NCBI RefSeq assembly: GCF_030246885.1
Contig: NZ_CP126739.1
Location: 1,364,001-1,428,000, forward strand
Direction of reading: 5' to 3'
Source of the DNA: Microbacterium sp. zg-B185
GTDB taxonomy: Bacteria > Actinomycetota > Actinomycetes > Actinomycetales > Microbacteriaceae
DNA: 64,000 bases
The position numbers were made by a program, and so were the translations under genes. The notes below the pieces were generated by a model. The model was not told the origin of the DNA and did no database searches. It worked only from the letters and a program-made list of their open reading frames with translations. This document shows positions 9,940 through 18,783 of this stretch, piece after piece (position 1 is the first letter of the stretch; each line of letters starts with the position of its first letter).

Positions 9940-10449
9940 ATGCCGAGCCACGTGCTGAGTCTCCTGGTGGAGGACAAACCGGGTCTGCTGACCCGTGTCG
10001 CGGGGCTGTTCGCCCGTCGCGGCTTCAACATCGAATCCCTCGCGGTGGGCGTCACCGAGGTGCCGGGGCTGTCCCGCATCACGGTCGTGGTCGACGTCGA
10101 CGAGCTGCCGCTCGAGCAGGTGACCAAGCAGCTGAACAAGCTGGTCAACGTCATCAAGATCGTCGAGCTGGACATGACCTCGTCGGTGCAGCGCGAGCAC
10201 ATGCTCGTGAAGGTGCGCGCCGACAACGCCAGCCGCTCGAACGTCCTCGAGGTCGTGAACCTGTTCCGCGGGTCGATCGTCGACTACGCGCCGGATGCGC
10301 TCGTGGTCGAGGTGACCGGCGACAAGGGCAAGGTGGATGCGTTCCTCCGCGCTCTGGAGCCGTTCGGCATCAAGGAACTGGCGCAGTCCGGGCTCCTCGC
10401 CCTCGGCCGCGGCGGCAAGAGCATCACCGAGCGCGTCCTGCGCGGCTGA
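9940..10449 (+). CDS. ilvN: Acetolactate synthase small (regulatory) subunit
   Basis: Valine-sensing partner of IlvB (169 aa). Residues 1-75 form an ACT domain beginning SHVLSLLVEDKPGLLTRVAGLFARRGFNIESL, with the Gly-Leu turn and the FNI segment used in valine binding. The second half is the C-terminal activation domain. The start lies 3 nt after the ilvB stop, so expression is coupled. It should raise catalytic activity and confer end-product inhibition. Confidence 0.95.
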   Translation: MPSHVLSLLVEDKPGLLTRVAGLFARRGFNIESLAVGVTEVPGLSRITVVVDVDELPLEQVTKQLNKLVNVIKIVELDMTSSVQREHMLVKVRADNASRSNVLEVVNLFRGSIVDYAPDALVVEVTGDKGKVDAFLRALEPFGIKELAQSGLLALGRGGKSITERVLRG

Positions 10450-11514
<1,065 letters not shown>

Positions 11515-11532
11515 CCTTCCGCACGCGATACG

Positions 11533-11562
11533 CCGGCGGGCGCCCTGTGGGGTGCCCGCCGG
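11533..11562 (+). terminator. Hairpin terminator after ilvC
   Basis: CCGGCGGGCGCC (11533-11544) pairs with GGTGCCCGCCGG (11551-11562), a 12-bp stem with one G-U pair and a 6-nt loop. It is followed by a short T-containing stretch (TGGTGTTT) and lies 18 nt after the ilvC stop. Confidence 0.75.
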
Positions 11563-11642
11563 TGGTGTTTCCAGGATTGTGGTGCGCTGCCGCTCTGCGG
11601 TGGGGCCGCTGGGCCGGGCGGTGTCTGATTCGGGTGGCGGCG

Positions 11643-11681
11643 CCGGATTCGGATGCTGTGGCCGTGCGCATCCGAATCCGG
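11643..11681. repeat. 14-bp perfect inverted repeat within an ATTCGG cluster
   Basis: CCGGATTCGGATGC (11643-11656) and its exact complement GCATCCGAATCCGG (11668-11681) flank an 11-nt loop. Further ATTCGG and CCGAAT copies lie just outside (about 11627 and 11691), giving four copies in a mirror arrangement. It sits between the convergent ilvC and DUF2236 genes, so it may be a second, bidirectional terminator or a small genomic repeat. Confidence 0.6.
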
Positions 11682-11715
11682 TACCTGTCTCCGAATCTGG
11701 GAAGGGCTGCCGGGG

Positions 11716-12633
11716 TCAGGCGGCGGGCTGGGACCCGGCGGAGGCGTCGCGCAGGCGAGCGATCCGCGCCAGCGCGGCATCCTCGGATGTGGACCGCTCG
11801 CCCAGCAGGGATCGCGCGGTGCGCAGCACAGCGCCGGTGGCGGGAACGGCGAGGAAACCGGGTCGGGGGAGTCCCAGCATCCGGCGGTGCAACGGATCGA
11901 GGGACGCCACCGCGCCGGCGAACATGACGCGGTACGGCGGGATCATGCCCTTCGCGAGCGGCGGGGTGCGGATGAACCGCACGACATCCAGGACGCGGGC
12001 GTCGGTCTTCAGGACGCCGGCATCGGCGATGGCGCGCAGCCTGCCGCGCAGCTCATGCGCGGTCAGCGGTGGGTCGGACAGGCCGATCAGCTCGCCGGCG
12101 GTCGCCCATTCCCGCACGTAGGCGTCCGGGCCGCCGGGGATCTCGCTCTCCCAGACCTCGTGGCAGGTCAGGAACGAATCGGTGAAGGCCAGATGCACCC
12201 ACTCGATCAGCTCCGGGTCGCTGGCGCGGTACGGGCGCGGGTTGCCGAACGCGTCGACGTACTCACCCTGCACGCGACGGTGCAGGCCGCGGACCTGGGC
12301 CGAGGAGCGTTCGGCGGTCGCGCGATCGCCGAAGGTGACGGTGATCAGCCAGCGGATCGTGCCGCTCAGCCGCCCGAGCGGGTCTTCGCGGTAGCGCGAC
12401 CAGTCGTGCACGCCGGCCATCGCGCCCGGGTGCAGGGCCTGGACCAGGAGGGCGCGGATGCCGGCGACCATCGTCGCCATCCCGCCGTGCACCGCCCACG
12501 CGGCCGATCCGGGGCCGAAGAAGCCGGCGTCGTCCCCCCGAGCGAGGTTGCGCACCCACTGCGGTGACCCGTCATCCGTTCCGGAGAGCGTCTGCAGCAG
12601 GTGGGATCGCCAGCGGTCGCGCACGGTCGCCAT
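11716..12633 (-). CDS. DUF2236 / MpaB-type putative oxygenase
   Basis: A 305-aa protein of the DUF2236 family, which includes the rubber oxygenase Lcp core and the fungal MpaB. Several actinobacterial members are heme proteins, but most have no known substrate. The family pattern is visible: WAVHGGMATMVAGIRALLVQALHP near the N-terminus, then HDWSRYREDPLGRLSGT and a WVHLAFTDSFL helix. No signal peptide is seen, so it is probably cytoplasmic. A hexamer TGTACT ends 6 nt before the ATG, suggesting a leaderless mRNA. It is divergent from the next gene by 64 nt. Confidence 0.8.
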   Translation of the reverse strand: MATVRDRWRSHLLQTLSGTDDGSPQWVRNLARGDDAGFFGPGSAAWAVHGGMATMVAGIRALLVQALHPGAMAGVHDWSRYREDPLGRLSGTIRWLITVTFGDRATAERSSAQVRGLHRRVQGEYVDAFGNPRPYRASDPELIEWVHLAFTDSFLTCHEVWESEIPGGPDAYVREWATAGELIGLSDPPLTAHELRGRLRAIADAGVLKTDARVLDVVRFIRTPPLAKGMIPPYRVMFAGAVASLDPLHRRMLGLPRPGFLAVPATGAVLRTARSLLGERSTSEDAALARIARLRDASAGSQPAA

Positions 12634-12639
12634 ACCGCC

Positions 12640-12645
12640 AGTACA
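12640..12645 (-). promoter_or_regulatory. Probable -10 box of the DUF2236 gene
   Basis: TGTACT on the minus strand ends 6 nt before the start codon. It deviates from TAnnnT in one position but has the same spacing as the other leaderless-type promoters here. Confidence 0.35.
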
Positions 12646-12685
12646 CCATGCGCTCGGACAGGTGGGGCCGGTCGCGACCGACGGC

Positions 12686-12691
12686 TACGCT
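12686..12691 (+). promoter_or_regulatory. -10 box for the 12698 membrane protein gene
   Basis: TACGCT, followed by GG, ends 6 nt before the ATG at 12698, so transcription should begin at the start codon. Confidence 0.5.
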
Positions 12692-12697
12692 GGAGCC

Positions 12698-13240
12698 ATG
12701 GCCCGCGGCACAGACGACGACGCCCTCGCATGGGATGGTGACGACGATCCCACACTCGATGTGGGCGCCGGTCCGGCCGCGGATGCCCCGCCCACGTCTG
12801 CGGCGTCGGACGAGCCTGCCGACCAGCCCGCGGATGCCGCGCCCACAGCCCTGCCGGACGGCTTCACCGCCGTGGGCAGAGGAAGCGCAGACGTCGGACG
12901 CGTGCACGATGACGGTTCGGTCACGATGCCGCAGGAGCGGGTGCCGTTGGGCAACGCAACCCTCATCACGCTCGGCATCCTGGGCGGCGTCTACCTGCTG
13001 TATGCGATCGGCTGGCTGATCGGAGGTCTGCGTCTGCAGGGCGCGCGGCAGTACCTCGTGAGCGATGTGATGTACCAGGGCAGCCTGTGGCTGGCCGTGC
13101 TCGCCCCGGTGCTCTGGTTCGGCACCGTGTTCCTGCTGACGACGGCTGCCAAGCCGTGGGTGCGCATCGCCTGGCTGCTCGCGGGTGTCGCGCTTCTGCT
13201 GCCATGGCCGTTCGTGATGATCGGGGCGGTGGGACGGTGA
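12698..13240 (+). CDS. Membrane protein with acidic N-terminus, unknown function
   Basis: A 180-aa protein. Residues 1-75 are acidic and rich in Asp, Ala and Pro and look disordered. Three membrane segments follow, around ATLITLGILGGVYLLYAIGWL, SLWLAVLAPVLWFGTVFLL and IAWLLAGVALLLPWPFVMIG. I do not recognise a named family. Similar proteins upstream of serA in this family of bacteria have sometimes been labelled 'DNA polymerase III gamma/tau', which the sequence does not support. The stop overlaps the next gene's GTG start. Confidence 0.7.
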   Translation: MARGTDDDALAWDGDDDPTLDVGAGPAADAPPTSAASDEPADQPADAAPTALPDGFTAVGRGSADVGRVHDDGSVTMPQERVPLGNATLITLGILGGVYLLYAIGWLIGGLRLQGARQYLVSDVMYQGSLWLAVLAPVLWFGTVFLLTTAAKPWVRIAWLLAGVALLLPWPFVMIGAVGR

Positions 13241-13587
13241 TCCGCAGGACCGCAGAAGGCACCGGATCCCGTGTCCGGGCGATGCCCACCTGGCTGGTGG
13301 CCACGATAGCGGGCGCCCTCGGGCTGTTCTACGCGTATGCCGTGTGGAACGCGGTCGGCAACCTCGTGCAGGCGGCGCCGCTGGGGCTCAATGGGCTGGG
13401 CTGGTTCATCTGGATCTTCGCGATCCTCTTTCCCGTCATCGTCTGGGGCGCGGCGTTCGCGGCGGGTTACAAGCGCCGGCCGCACGAGTTCCTCCTGGTG
13501 ATGCTGAGCGGCCTCGGGCTGGTCGCCGTGTTCTGGCTGAACGTCGTCGCGTACACCACCCTGAACACCGCGTCGCTGCTGGGTTGA
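13237..13587 (+). CDS. Small integral membrane protein, unknown function
   Basis: A 116-aa protein with three likely membrane helices (WLVATIAGALGLFYAYAVWNAV, GWFIWIFAILFPVIVWGAAFAAG, FLLVMLSGLGLVAVFWLNVVAY). The GTG at 13237 overlaps the TGA of the preceding gene, implying translational coupling; an internal ATG at 13282 is the alternative. The two membrane proteins are probably partners. Function is unknown. Confidence 0.7.
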   Translation: MIRRTAEGTGSRVRAMPTWLVATIAGALGLFYAYAVWNAVGNLVQAAPLGLNGLGWFIWIFAILFPVIVWGAAFAAGYKRRPHEFLLVMLSGLGLVAVFWLNVVAYTTLNTASLLG

Positions 13588-13634
13588 GCGTCGTCGGCGT
13601 CGTCATGCGGCCGGGACGGATGCGGGCGAGCCGA

Positions 13635-13640
13635 TAGAGT
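13635..13640 (+). promoter_or_regulatory. Probable -10 box for serA
   Basis: TAGAGT followed by GG. It predicts transcription starting around 13647-13650, giving a 5' UTR of about 85 nt before the GTG chosen for serA. Confidence 0.4.
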
Positions 13641-13733
13641 GGCACCTGTATGCGCCCCGATGGCGTGCGGCGCAGCATCCACCCCTCTTCAGGCCGCATC
13701 TCGCGTGCCCACTGCTCCAAAGGATCCGCTGCC

Positions 13734-15338
13734 GTGCCGAAGCCTGTCGTGCTCATCGCCGAAGAACTCTCACCCGCAACGATCGACGCCCTCGGGCCGG
13801 ACTTCGATGTCCGCCAGGTCGACGGCACCGACCGTCCCGCCCTGCTCGCGGCCCTCTCGGACGCGCACGCGGTGCTGGTGCGTTCCGCGACCAAGATCGA
13901 CGCCGAGGCGCTCGGAGCTGCTCCGCTGCTGAAGGTCGTCGCCCGTGCGGGCGTCGGCCTGGACAACGTCGACATCAAGACCGCGACCACTGCCGGAGTC
14001 ATGGTCGTGAACGCACCGACCTCCAATATCATCTCGGCCGCAGAGCTGACCATCGGGCACATCCTCAGCCTCGCGCGCCGCATCCCCGCCGCACACGGGT
14101 CGCTCTCGCAGGGCCAGTGGAAGCGCTCGTCCTTCACCGGCACCGAGCTGTTCGAGAAGACGGTGGGGATCATCGGCCTGGGCCGGATCGGCGCGCTCAT
14201 CGCCGCGCGCCTGAACGCGTTCGACATGCGCGTGATCGCGTACGACCCGTACGTCACGAGCGCTCGGGCCCAGCAGCTGGGCGTCCAGCTGGTCAGCCTG
14301 GACGAGCTGATCGAGCAGAGCGATTTCGTCACGATCCACATGCCGAAGACCCCCGAGACGACCGGCATGATCGGCGCCGAGCAGCTGCGTCGGATGAAGC
14401 CGACCGCGTTCGTGGTCAATGTCGCCCGCGGCGGACTCATCGACGAGGGCGCACTGTACGACGCGCTCACCGCGGGTGAGATCGCCGGCGCCGGCCTGGA
14501 TGTCTTCAGCGCAGAGCCTCCCGCCGCCGGCTCGGACGCGCAGCGCCTGCTGGACCTGCCCAACGTCGTCGTCACACCCCATCTCGGCGCCAGCACCGAA
14601 GAGGCCCAGGAGAAGGCCGGCGTCTCCGTCGCACGCTCGGTCCGCCTCGCGCTGGGCGGCGAGCTGGTTCCGGATGCCGTCAACGTCGCCGGCGGGATCA
14701 TCGACCCGTACGTGCGCCCGGGCATCCCGCTCGTGGAGAAGCTCGGGCAGATCTTCGCATCGCTGTCGCACTCGCCGCTGACCAGCCTCGACGTTGAGGT
14801 GCACGGTGAGCTCAGCCAGTACGACGTCAGCGTGCTCAAGCTCGCGGCGTTGAAGGGGCTGTTCACGAACATCGTCAGCGAGAGCGTCTCGTACGTGAAC
14901 GCGCCCCTGCTGGCTGAGCAGCGCGGAGTCGACGTGCGCCTGCTGGTCGATGACGTCAGCGACGAGTACCGCAACGTGATCACGCTGCGTGGGGCGCTCT
15001 CGGACGGCTCGCAGCTGTCGGTCTCGGGCACCCTGACCGGCACCAAGCAGATCGAGAAGCTCGTCAGCATCAACGATTACGCTCTCGAGCTGCCGATCGA
15101 GAAGCACCACGTGGTGATGCTGTACACCGACCGCCCCGGGATCGTCGCGATCTACGGGCAGAAGTTCGGCGAGGCGGGCATCAACATCGCCGGCATGCAG
15201 ATCGCCCGCACGAGCGCCGGCGGGCAGGCTCTGAGCATCCTGACCCTGGACTCGCCGGTCAGCGACGAGCTGCTCGACGACGTGCAGAGCGCCATCCACG
15301 CCGACTTGTTCCGCCAGATCGAGATCACCGAGTCCTGA
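13734..15338 (+). CDS. serA: D-3-phosphoglycerate dehydrogenase (long form with ACT domain)
   Basis: First enzyme of serine synthesis, oxidising 3-phosphoglycerate with NAD+. The 534-aa length fits the mycobacterial type: catalytic and Rossmann domains (GLGRIGALIAARL, ARGGLIDEGALYDAL, HLGASTEEAQEKA), then the intervening ASB domain and a C-terminal ACT domain (VVMLYTDRPGIVAIYGQKFGEAGINIAGM) that binds serine. The GTG at 13734 is preferred: AAAGGA lies 10 nt upstream and the protein then begins PKPVVLIAEELSP. The frame is open back to an ATG at 13650, but that stretch has atypical codons. Confidence 0.93.
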   Translation: MPKPVVLIAEELSPATIDALGPDFDVRQVDGTDRPALLAALSDAHAVLVRSATKIDAEALGAAPLLKVVARAGVGLDNVDIKTATTAGVMVVNAPTSNIISAAELTIGHILSLARRIPAAHGSLSQGQWKRSSFTGTELFEKTVGIIGLGRIGALIAARLNAFDMRVIAYDPYVTSARAQQLGVQLVSLDELIEQSDFVTIHMPKTPETTGMIGAEQLRRMKPTAFVVNVARGGLIDEGALYDALTAGEIAGAGLDVFSAEPPAAGSDAQRLLDLPNVVVTPHLGASTEEAQEKAGVSVARSVRLALGGELVPDAVNVAGGIIDPYVRPGIPLVEKLGQIFASLSHSPLTSLDVEVHGELSQYDVSVLKLAALKGLFTNIVSESVSYVNAPLLAEQRGVDVRLLVDDVSDEYRNVITLRGALSDGSQLSVSGTLTGTKQIEKLVSINDYALELPIEKHHVVMLYTDRPGIVAIYGQKFGEAGINIAGMQIARTSAGGQALSILTLDSPVSDELLDDVQSAIHADLFRQIEITES

Positions 15339-15353
15339 GCTGCGGCGCGCCGT

Positions 15354-15899
15354 TCACCCGTGGGCGGCGCGCTCCACCAGCGCGATGAGGTCATCCATCG
15401 CCGCCCCTCGGGGTACCGGACCGGCGATGCCGTCGCCCTTGAGCGCGTTGTTGTAATAGAGCCCGTCGCTGATCAGCATGATCAGGTCGAAGGATGCCGC
15501 GTCCTTCGCATGCGGACGCATCGCCTCGCCCCACTCCGCCCGCACCTCCCGCAGCGCCGCGCTGGCCGGCGTGTGCCCGCCCTGCGCGAGGCGTGACACG
15601 GCGATGAGGGCGCGGTCGAGCGGATCGTTCTCCAGGGCGGAGGAGCGCAGGAAATAGGCGATGGGTCCCTCCGGCGCGCTGCCGATCGCGGCGACGTCCG
15701 CGTCCACGAGGGCGCGCAGACGTTCGATGACCCCGGCAGCCAGGGCGTCCTTCGAGGCGAAGTGATACAGCAGCCCGCCCTTGGAGACACCCGCCGCGCG
15801 GGCGGTCGCCTCCAGCGTCGCCGCGCGTTCACCCGCGTCGATCAGGATGGTCTCGAAGGCGTCGAGCACGCTCTGTCTGGCCCGCGGCGGACGGCTCAT
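15354..15899 (-). CDS. TetR-family repressor, probable regulator of the adjacent MFS pump
   Basis: A 181-aa one-component repressor. Residues 8-55 form the helix-turn-helix, including ATLEATARAAGVSKGGLLYHFASKDAL. The rest is a ligand-binding domain. The ATG at 15899 is preceded at 7 nt by TAGCAT, a -10-like box, so the message may be leaderless. It is divergent from a DHA2-type exporter with a dyad operator between them (15953-15972), the classic drug-responsive efflux arrangement. The ligand is unknown. Confidence 0.85.
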   Translation of the reverse strand: MSRPPRARQSVLDAFETILIDAGERAATLEATARAAGVSKGGLLYHFASKDALAAGVIERLRALVDADVAAIGSAPEGPIAYFLRSSALENDPLDRALIAVSRLAQGGHTPASAALREVRAEWGEAMRPHAKDAASFDLIMLISDGLYYNNALKGDGIAGPVPRGAAMDDLIALVERAAHG

Positions 15900-15906
15900 G
15901 CGCTCG

Positions 15907-15912
15907 ATGCTA
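15907..15912 (-). promoter_or_regulatory. -10 box of the TetR gene
   Basis: TAGCAT on the minus strand ends 7 nt before the start codon at 15899. Confidence 0.4.
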
Positions 15913-15952
15913 TCCAGCACCGGATCAGCGGGGAGGGTTTCACGCCTGTTAC

Positions 15953-15972
15953 TATACCGGCTGGACGGTTTA
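15953..15972. promoter_or_regulatory. TetR-type operator between repressor and MFS exporter
   Basis: TATACCG (15953-15959) and CGGTTTA (15966-15972) form a 7-bp dyad with one mismatch and a 6-bp centre. It lies 33 nt before the MFS start and 53 nt from the tetR start. It is a typical size and place for a TetR site; binding is inferred. Confidence 0.65.
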
Positions 15973-16005
15973 CCTGAATCGCCCGGACAACGGACGAGGA
16001 AGATC

Positions 16006-17547
16006 ATGACCGACACACTGACCCGCACGCCGACGGCGGCAGGCGCCCGCGTCGGGTGGCGCGGCTGGGCGGCCCTGGTCGTGCTCATGCTGCCGGTGCT
16101 GCTGGTCTCGGTCGACAACACAGTGCTGAGCTTCGCGCTGCCGCAGATCGCGCTGGACCTGGAGCCGAGCGCGACACAGCAGCTCTGGATCATCGACGCC
16201 TACCCGCTGGTCCTGGCCAGCCTCCTGGTCACCATGGGCGTGCTCGGGGACAGATTCGGCAGACGACGGATGCTGCTGATCGGCGCGGCCGGGTTCGGTG
16301 CGGTCTCCGCGTTGGCGGCCTTCGCGCCCAGCCCCGAGTGGCTGATCGCGGCCCGCGCGGCGATGGGCGTGTTCGGCGCGATGCTGATGCCGTCGACGCT
16401 GTCCCTGCTGCGCACGATCTTCACCAATCGCGACCAGCGCCGCATGGCGATCGCGGTGTGGGCTGCCGGCTTCTCGGCCGGTGCCGCGCTCGGACCCATC
16501 GTCGGCGGCGTCCTCCTGGAGCACTTCGCCTGGGGGTCCGTGTTCCTGATGGCCGTTCCGGTGCTCGTGCCCCTGCTGGTGCTGGTCCCGATCCTCGTTC
16601 CGGAGAGCCGGGACCCCAGCCCGGGTCGCTTCGACCCGCTCAGCGTCGTGCTGTCGCTGGCGACCATGGTGCCGATCGTCTACGCGATCAAGGAGTTCGC
16701 CGTGCACGGCGCGGAGAGCCCCCTGCCGCTCGTGCTGATCGGTGCAGGGGTGCTGTTCGGGGTGCTGTTCGTGCGACGGCAGAACCGGCTGCAGACGCCG
16801 ATGCTGGACATGGCGCTCTTCCGCCGGGGCAGCTTCACCGGCTCGGTCCTGGTGAACCTGCTCAGCGTCATCGGGCTGGTCGGCTTCCTGTACTTCGTCG
16901 CCCAGCACCTTCAGCTCGTGGTCGGGCTCTCACCGCTGCAGGCCGGCCTCGCCCTGGTGCCGGGTCTGCTGGCGATGATCGTGGCCGGCATCGGCGTCGT
17001 GCCGATCGCCAAGCGTGCAGCGCCGCGCCTGGTCGTGCCGCTCGCGCTGTGCTTCTCCGTCCTCGGATACGTGCTGGTCGCCGTCAGCACCACCTCGGCC
17101 TCGCTGCCGCTGCTGATCGCGGCCTTCGTGTCGCTGGGAGTGGGGATCGGCGCAGCCGAGACGGTCTCGAACGAGCTCATCCTCGCCAGCGCTCCGGCCG
17201 CCAAGGCGGGCGCGGCCAGCGCCGTCTCCGAGACGGCGTACGAGCTGGGAGCCGTGCTCGGCACCACCATCATCGGCGGCCTGCTGGCGGCGTTCTACCG
17301 CGCCAATCTCGTCCTGCCGGATGCTCTGCCCGGCGCTGCTGCCGACGCCGCCCGCGAGACCCTTGCCGGTGCCGTCGCCGCCTCGCACGAACTGGACGCC
17401 ACGCTCGGCCAGGCGCTTCGGGATGCCGCGGCATCCGCGTTCGACGCCGGAGTGGGCGTGACCGCCCTGATCGGAGCGGGGCTGATCGTGGTGGCTGCCG
17501 TGATCGCCGCGTTCACGCTCGGCGGCCGGGCCGGCGCGAACCGCTGA
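16006..17547 (+). CDS. MFS drug exporter, DHA2 (14-TM) family
   Basis: A 513-aa proton-coupled exporter resembling SmvA/QacA/LfrA-type pumps. The first helix carries LVSVDNTVLSFALPQIALDL (motif D1 of DHA2 proteins), and GVLGDRFGRRRMLLIG is the loop 2-3 motif A. AGFSAGAALGPIVGGVLLE is the exporter motif C. About 14 hydrophobic helices are seen. CGAGGAAG gives the ribosome binding site for the ATG at 16006. It is divergent from a TetR repressor with an operator between, so it is probably induced by its substrates, which may include quaternary ammonium compounds or dyes (family knowledge). Confidence 0.9.
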   Translation: MTDTLTRTPTAAGARVGWRGWAALVVLMLPVLLVSVDNTVLSFALPQIALDLEPSATQQLWIIDAYPLVLASLLVTMGVLGDRFGRRRMLLIGAAGFGAVSALAAFAPSPEWLIAARAAMGVFGAMLMPSTLSLLRTIFTNRDQRRMAIAVWAAGFSAGAALGPIVGGVLLEHFAWGSVFLMAVPVLVPLLVLVPILVPESRDPSPGRFDPLSVVLSLATMVPIVYAIKEFAVHGAESPLPLVLIGAGVLFGVLFVRRQNRLQTPMLDMALFRRGSFTGSVLVNLLSVIGLVGFLYFVAQHLQLVVGLSPLQAGLALVPGLLAMIVAGIGVVPIAKRAAPRLVVPLALCFSVLGYVLVAVSTTSASLPLLIAAFVSLGVGIGAAETVSNELILASAPAAKAGAASAVSETAYELGAVLGTTIIGGLLAAFYRANLVLPDALPGAAADAARETLAGAVAASHELDATLGQALRDAAASAFDAGVGVTALIGAGLIVVAAVIAAFTLGGRAGANR

Positions 17548-17613
17548 GCGCAGGCCAGGCGCTCTGCTCCGGGCGGGCGCGCGGGCCGGCGATCGGAGCG
17601 GCTCGCCCGCCGG

Positions 17614-17619
17614 TACGCT
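17614..17619 (+). promoter_or_regulatory. Probable -10 box for leuB
   Basis: TACGCT followed by GG lies 21 nt before the leuB ATG, predicting a short 5' UTR that carries the GAGGAG ribosome binding site. Confidence 0.45.
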
Positions 17620-17640
17620 GGCAGGGACAAGAGGAGAGCG

Positions 17641-18738
17641 ATGTCGGGCGTTCAGGTAACAGGGTCGGGTGGAGAACGGGCGGGGCAGTCCAGGACCGTG
17701 CGACTGGCCGTCATCCCCGGTGACGGCATCGGTCCCGAAGTCATCTCCGAGGCAGAGAAGGTGCTGGATGCCGTGACGGCAGGATCCGGCATCCGCTTCG
17801 ACAAGACGCGTTTCTCGCTGGGTGCCGCGCGATTCCTCGACACCGGCGACACACTCACCGATGACGACCTGGCCGCCATCAAGGCGCACGACGCGATCCT
17901 GCTCGGAGCCGTCGGGGGAGTGCCCGGCGATCCGCGGCTCAAAGACGCCAACATCGAGCGCGGACTGCTGTTGAAACTGCGGTTCGAGCTCGACCATTAC
18001 GTCAACCTGCGTCCCTCGAAGCTCTACCCAGGCGCGCCGGGTCCGCTCGCAGACCCGGGTGAGATCGACTTCGTCGTGGTCCGTGAGGGCACGGAGGGAC
18101 CGTACGTGGGCAACGGCGGATCGATCCGCACCGGCACGCCGCACGAGGTCGCCAACGAGACGTCGGTCAACACCGCCTACGGCATCGAGCGCGTCGTCCG
18201 GTACGCGTTCGCGCTGGCCGAGCGACGCCGCAGCAAACTCACCCTCGTGCACAAGACGAACGTGCTCGTGCACGCGGGCGGGATGTGGCAGCGGATCGTC
18301 AACGCGGTCTCGACAGAGCACCCGGACGTCGCCGTAGACTATCTGCACGTCGATGCGGCAACGATCTTCCTGGTCACGAACCCGTCCCGCTTCGACGTGA
18401 TCGTCACCGACAACCTCTTCGGCGACATCCTGACCGACCTGGCCGGCGCCGTCACCGGTGGCATCGGCCTCGCAGCGTCCGGGAACATCAACCCGGATGG
18501 CGCGTACCCGTCGATGTTCGAGCCCGTCCACGGTTCGGCGCCCGACATCGCGGGGCAGCAGAAGGCCGATCCCACTGCCGCGATCCTGTCCGTCTCGCTC
18601 CTGCTCGATCATCTCGGGCTGCACGAGGAGGCGCAGCGCGTCACCCGCGCTGTGGAGGAGGACATCCGGGCGCGCGACGGCGCCGCACGCCCGACGTCCG
18701 CGATCGGCGACGCGATCGTCGAGCGACTGCAGGCGTAA
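17641..18738 (+). CDS. leuB: 3-isopropylmalate dehydrogenase
   Basis: NAD+-dependent oxidative decarboxylase of leucine synthesis (365 aa). After an N-terminal extension of about 20 residues the core begins [15 protein letters not shown]. Other signatures are [25 protein letters not shown] and the metal/substrate region [23 protein letters not shown], followed by [14 protein letters not shown]. It is transcribed alone or with ilvE, whose start is 45 nt downstream. leuCD are 39 kb away and leuA is not in the window, so the leucine genes are scattered. Confidence 0.95.
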   Translation: MSGVQVTGSGGERAGQSRTVRLAVIPGDGIGPEVISEAEKVLDAVTAGSGIRFDKTRFSLGAARFLDTGDTLTDDDLAAIKAHDAILLGAVGGVPGDPRLKDANIERGLLLKLRFELDHYVNLRPSKLYPGAPGPLADPGEIDFVVVREGTEGPYVGNGGSIRTGTPHEVANETSVNTAYGIERVVRYAFALAERRRSKLTLVHKTNVLVHAGGMWQRIVNAVSTEHPDVAVDYLHVDAATIFLVTNPSRFDVIVTDNLFGDILTDLAGAVTGGIGLAASGNINPDGAYPSMFEPVHGSAPDIAGQQKADPTAAILSVSLLLDHLGLHEEAQRVTRAVEEDIRARDGAARPTSAIGDAIVERLQA

Positions 18739-18783
18739 TCTGAAACCGCTCGCTTGGTGAGCGCAACCGAACTTGGACGTGAC

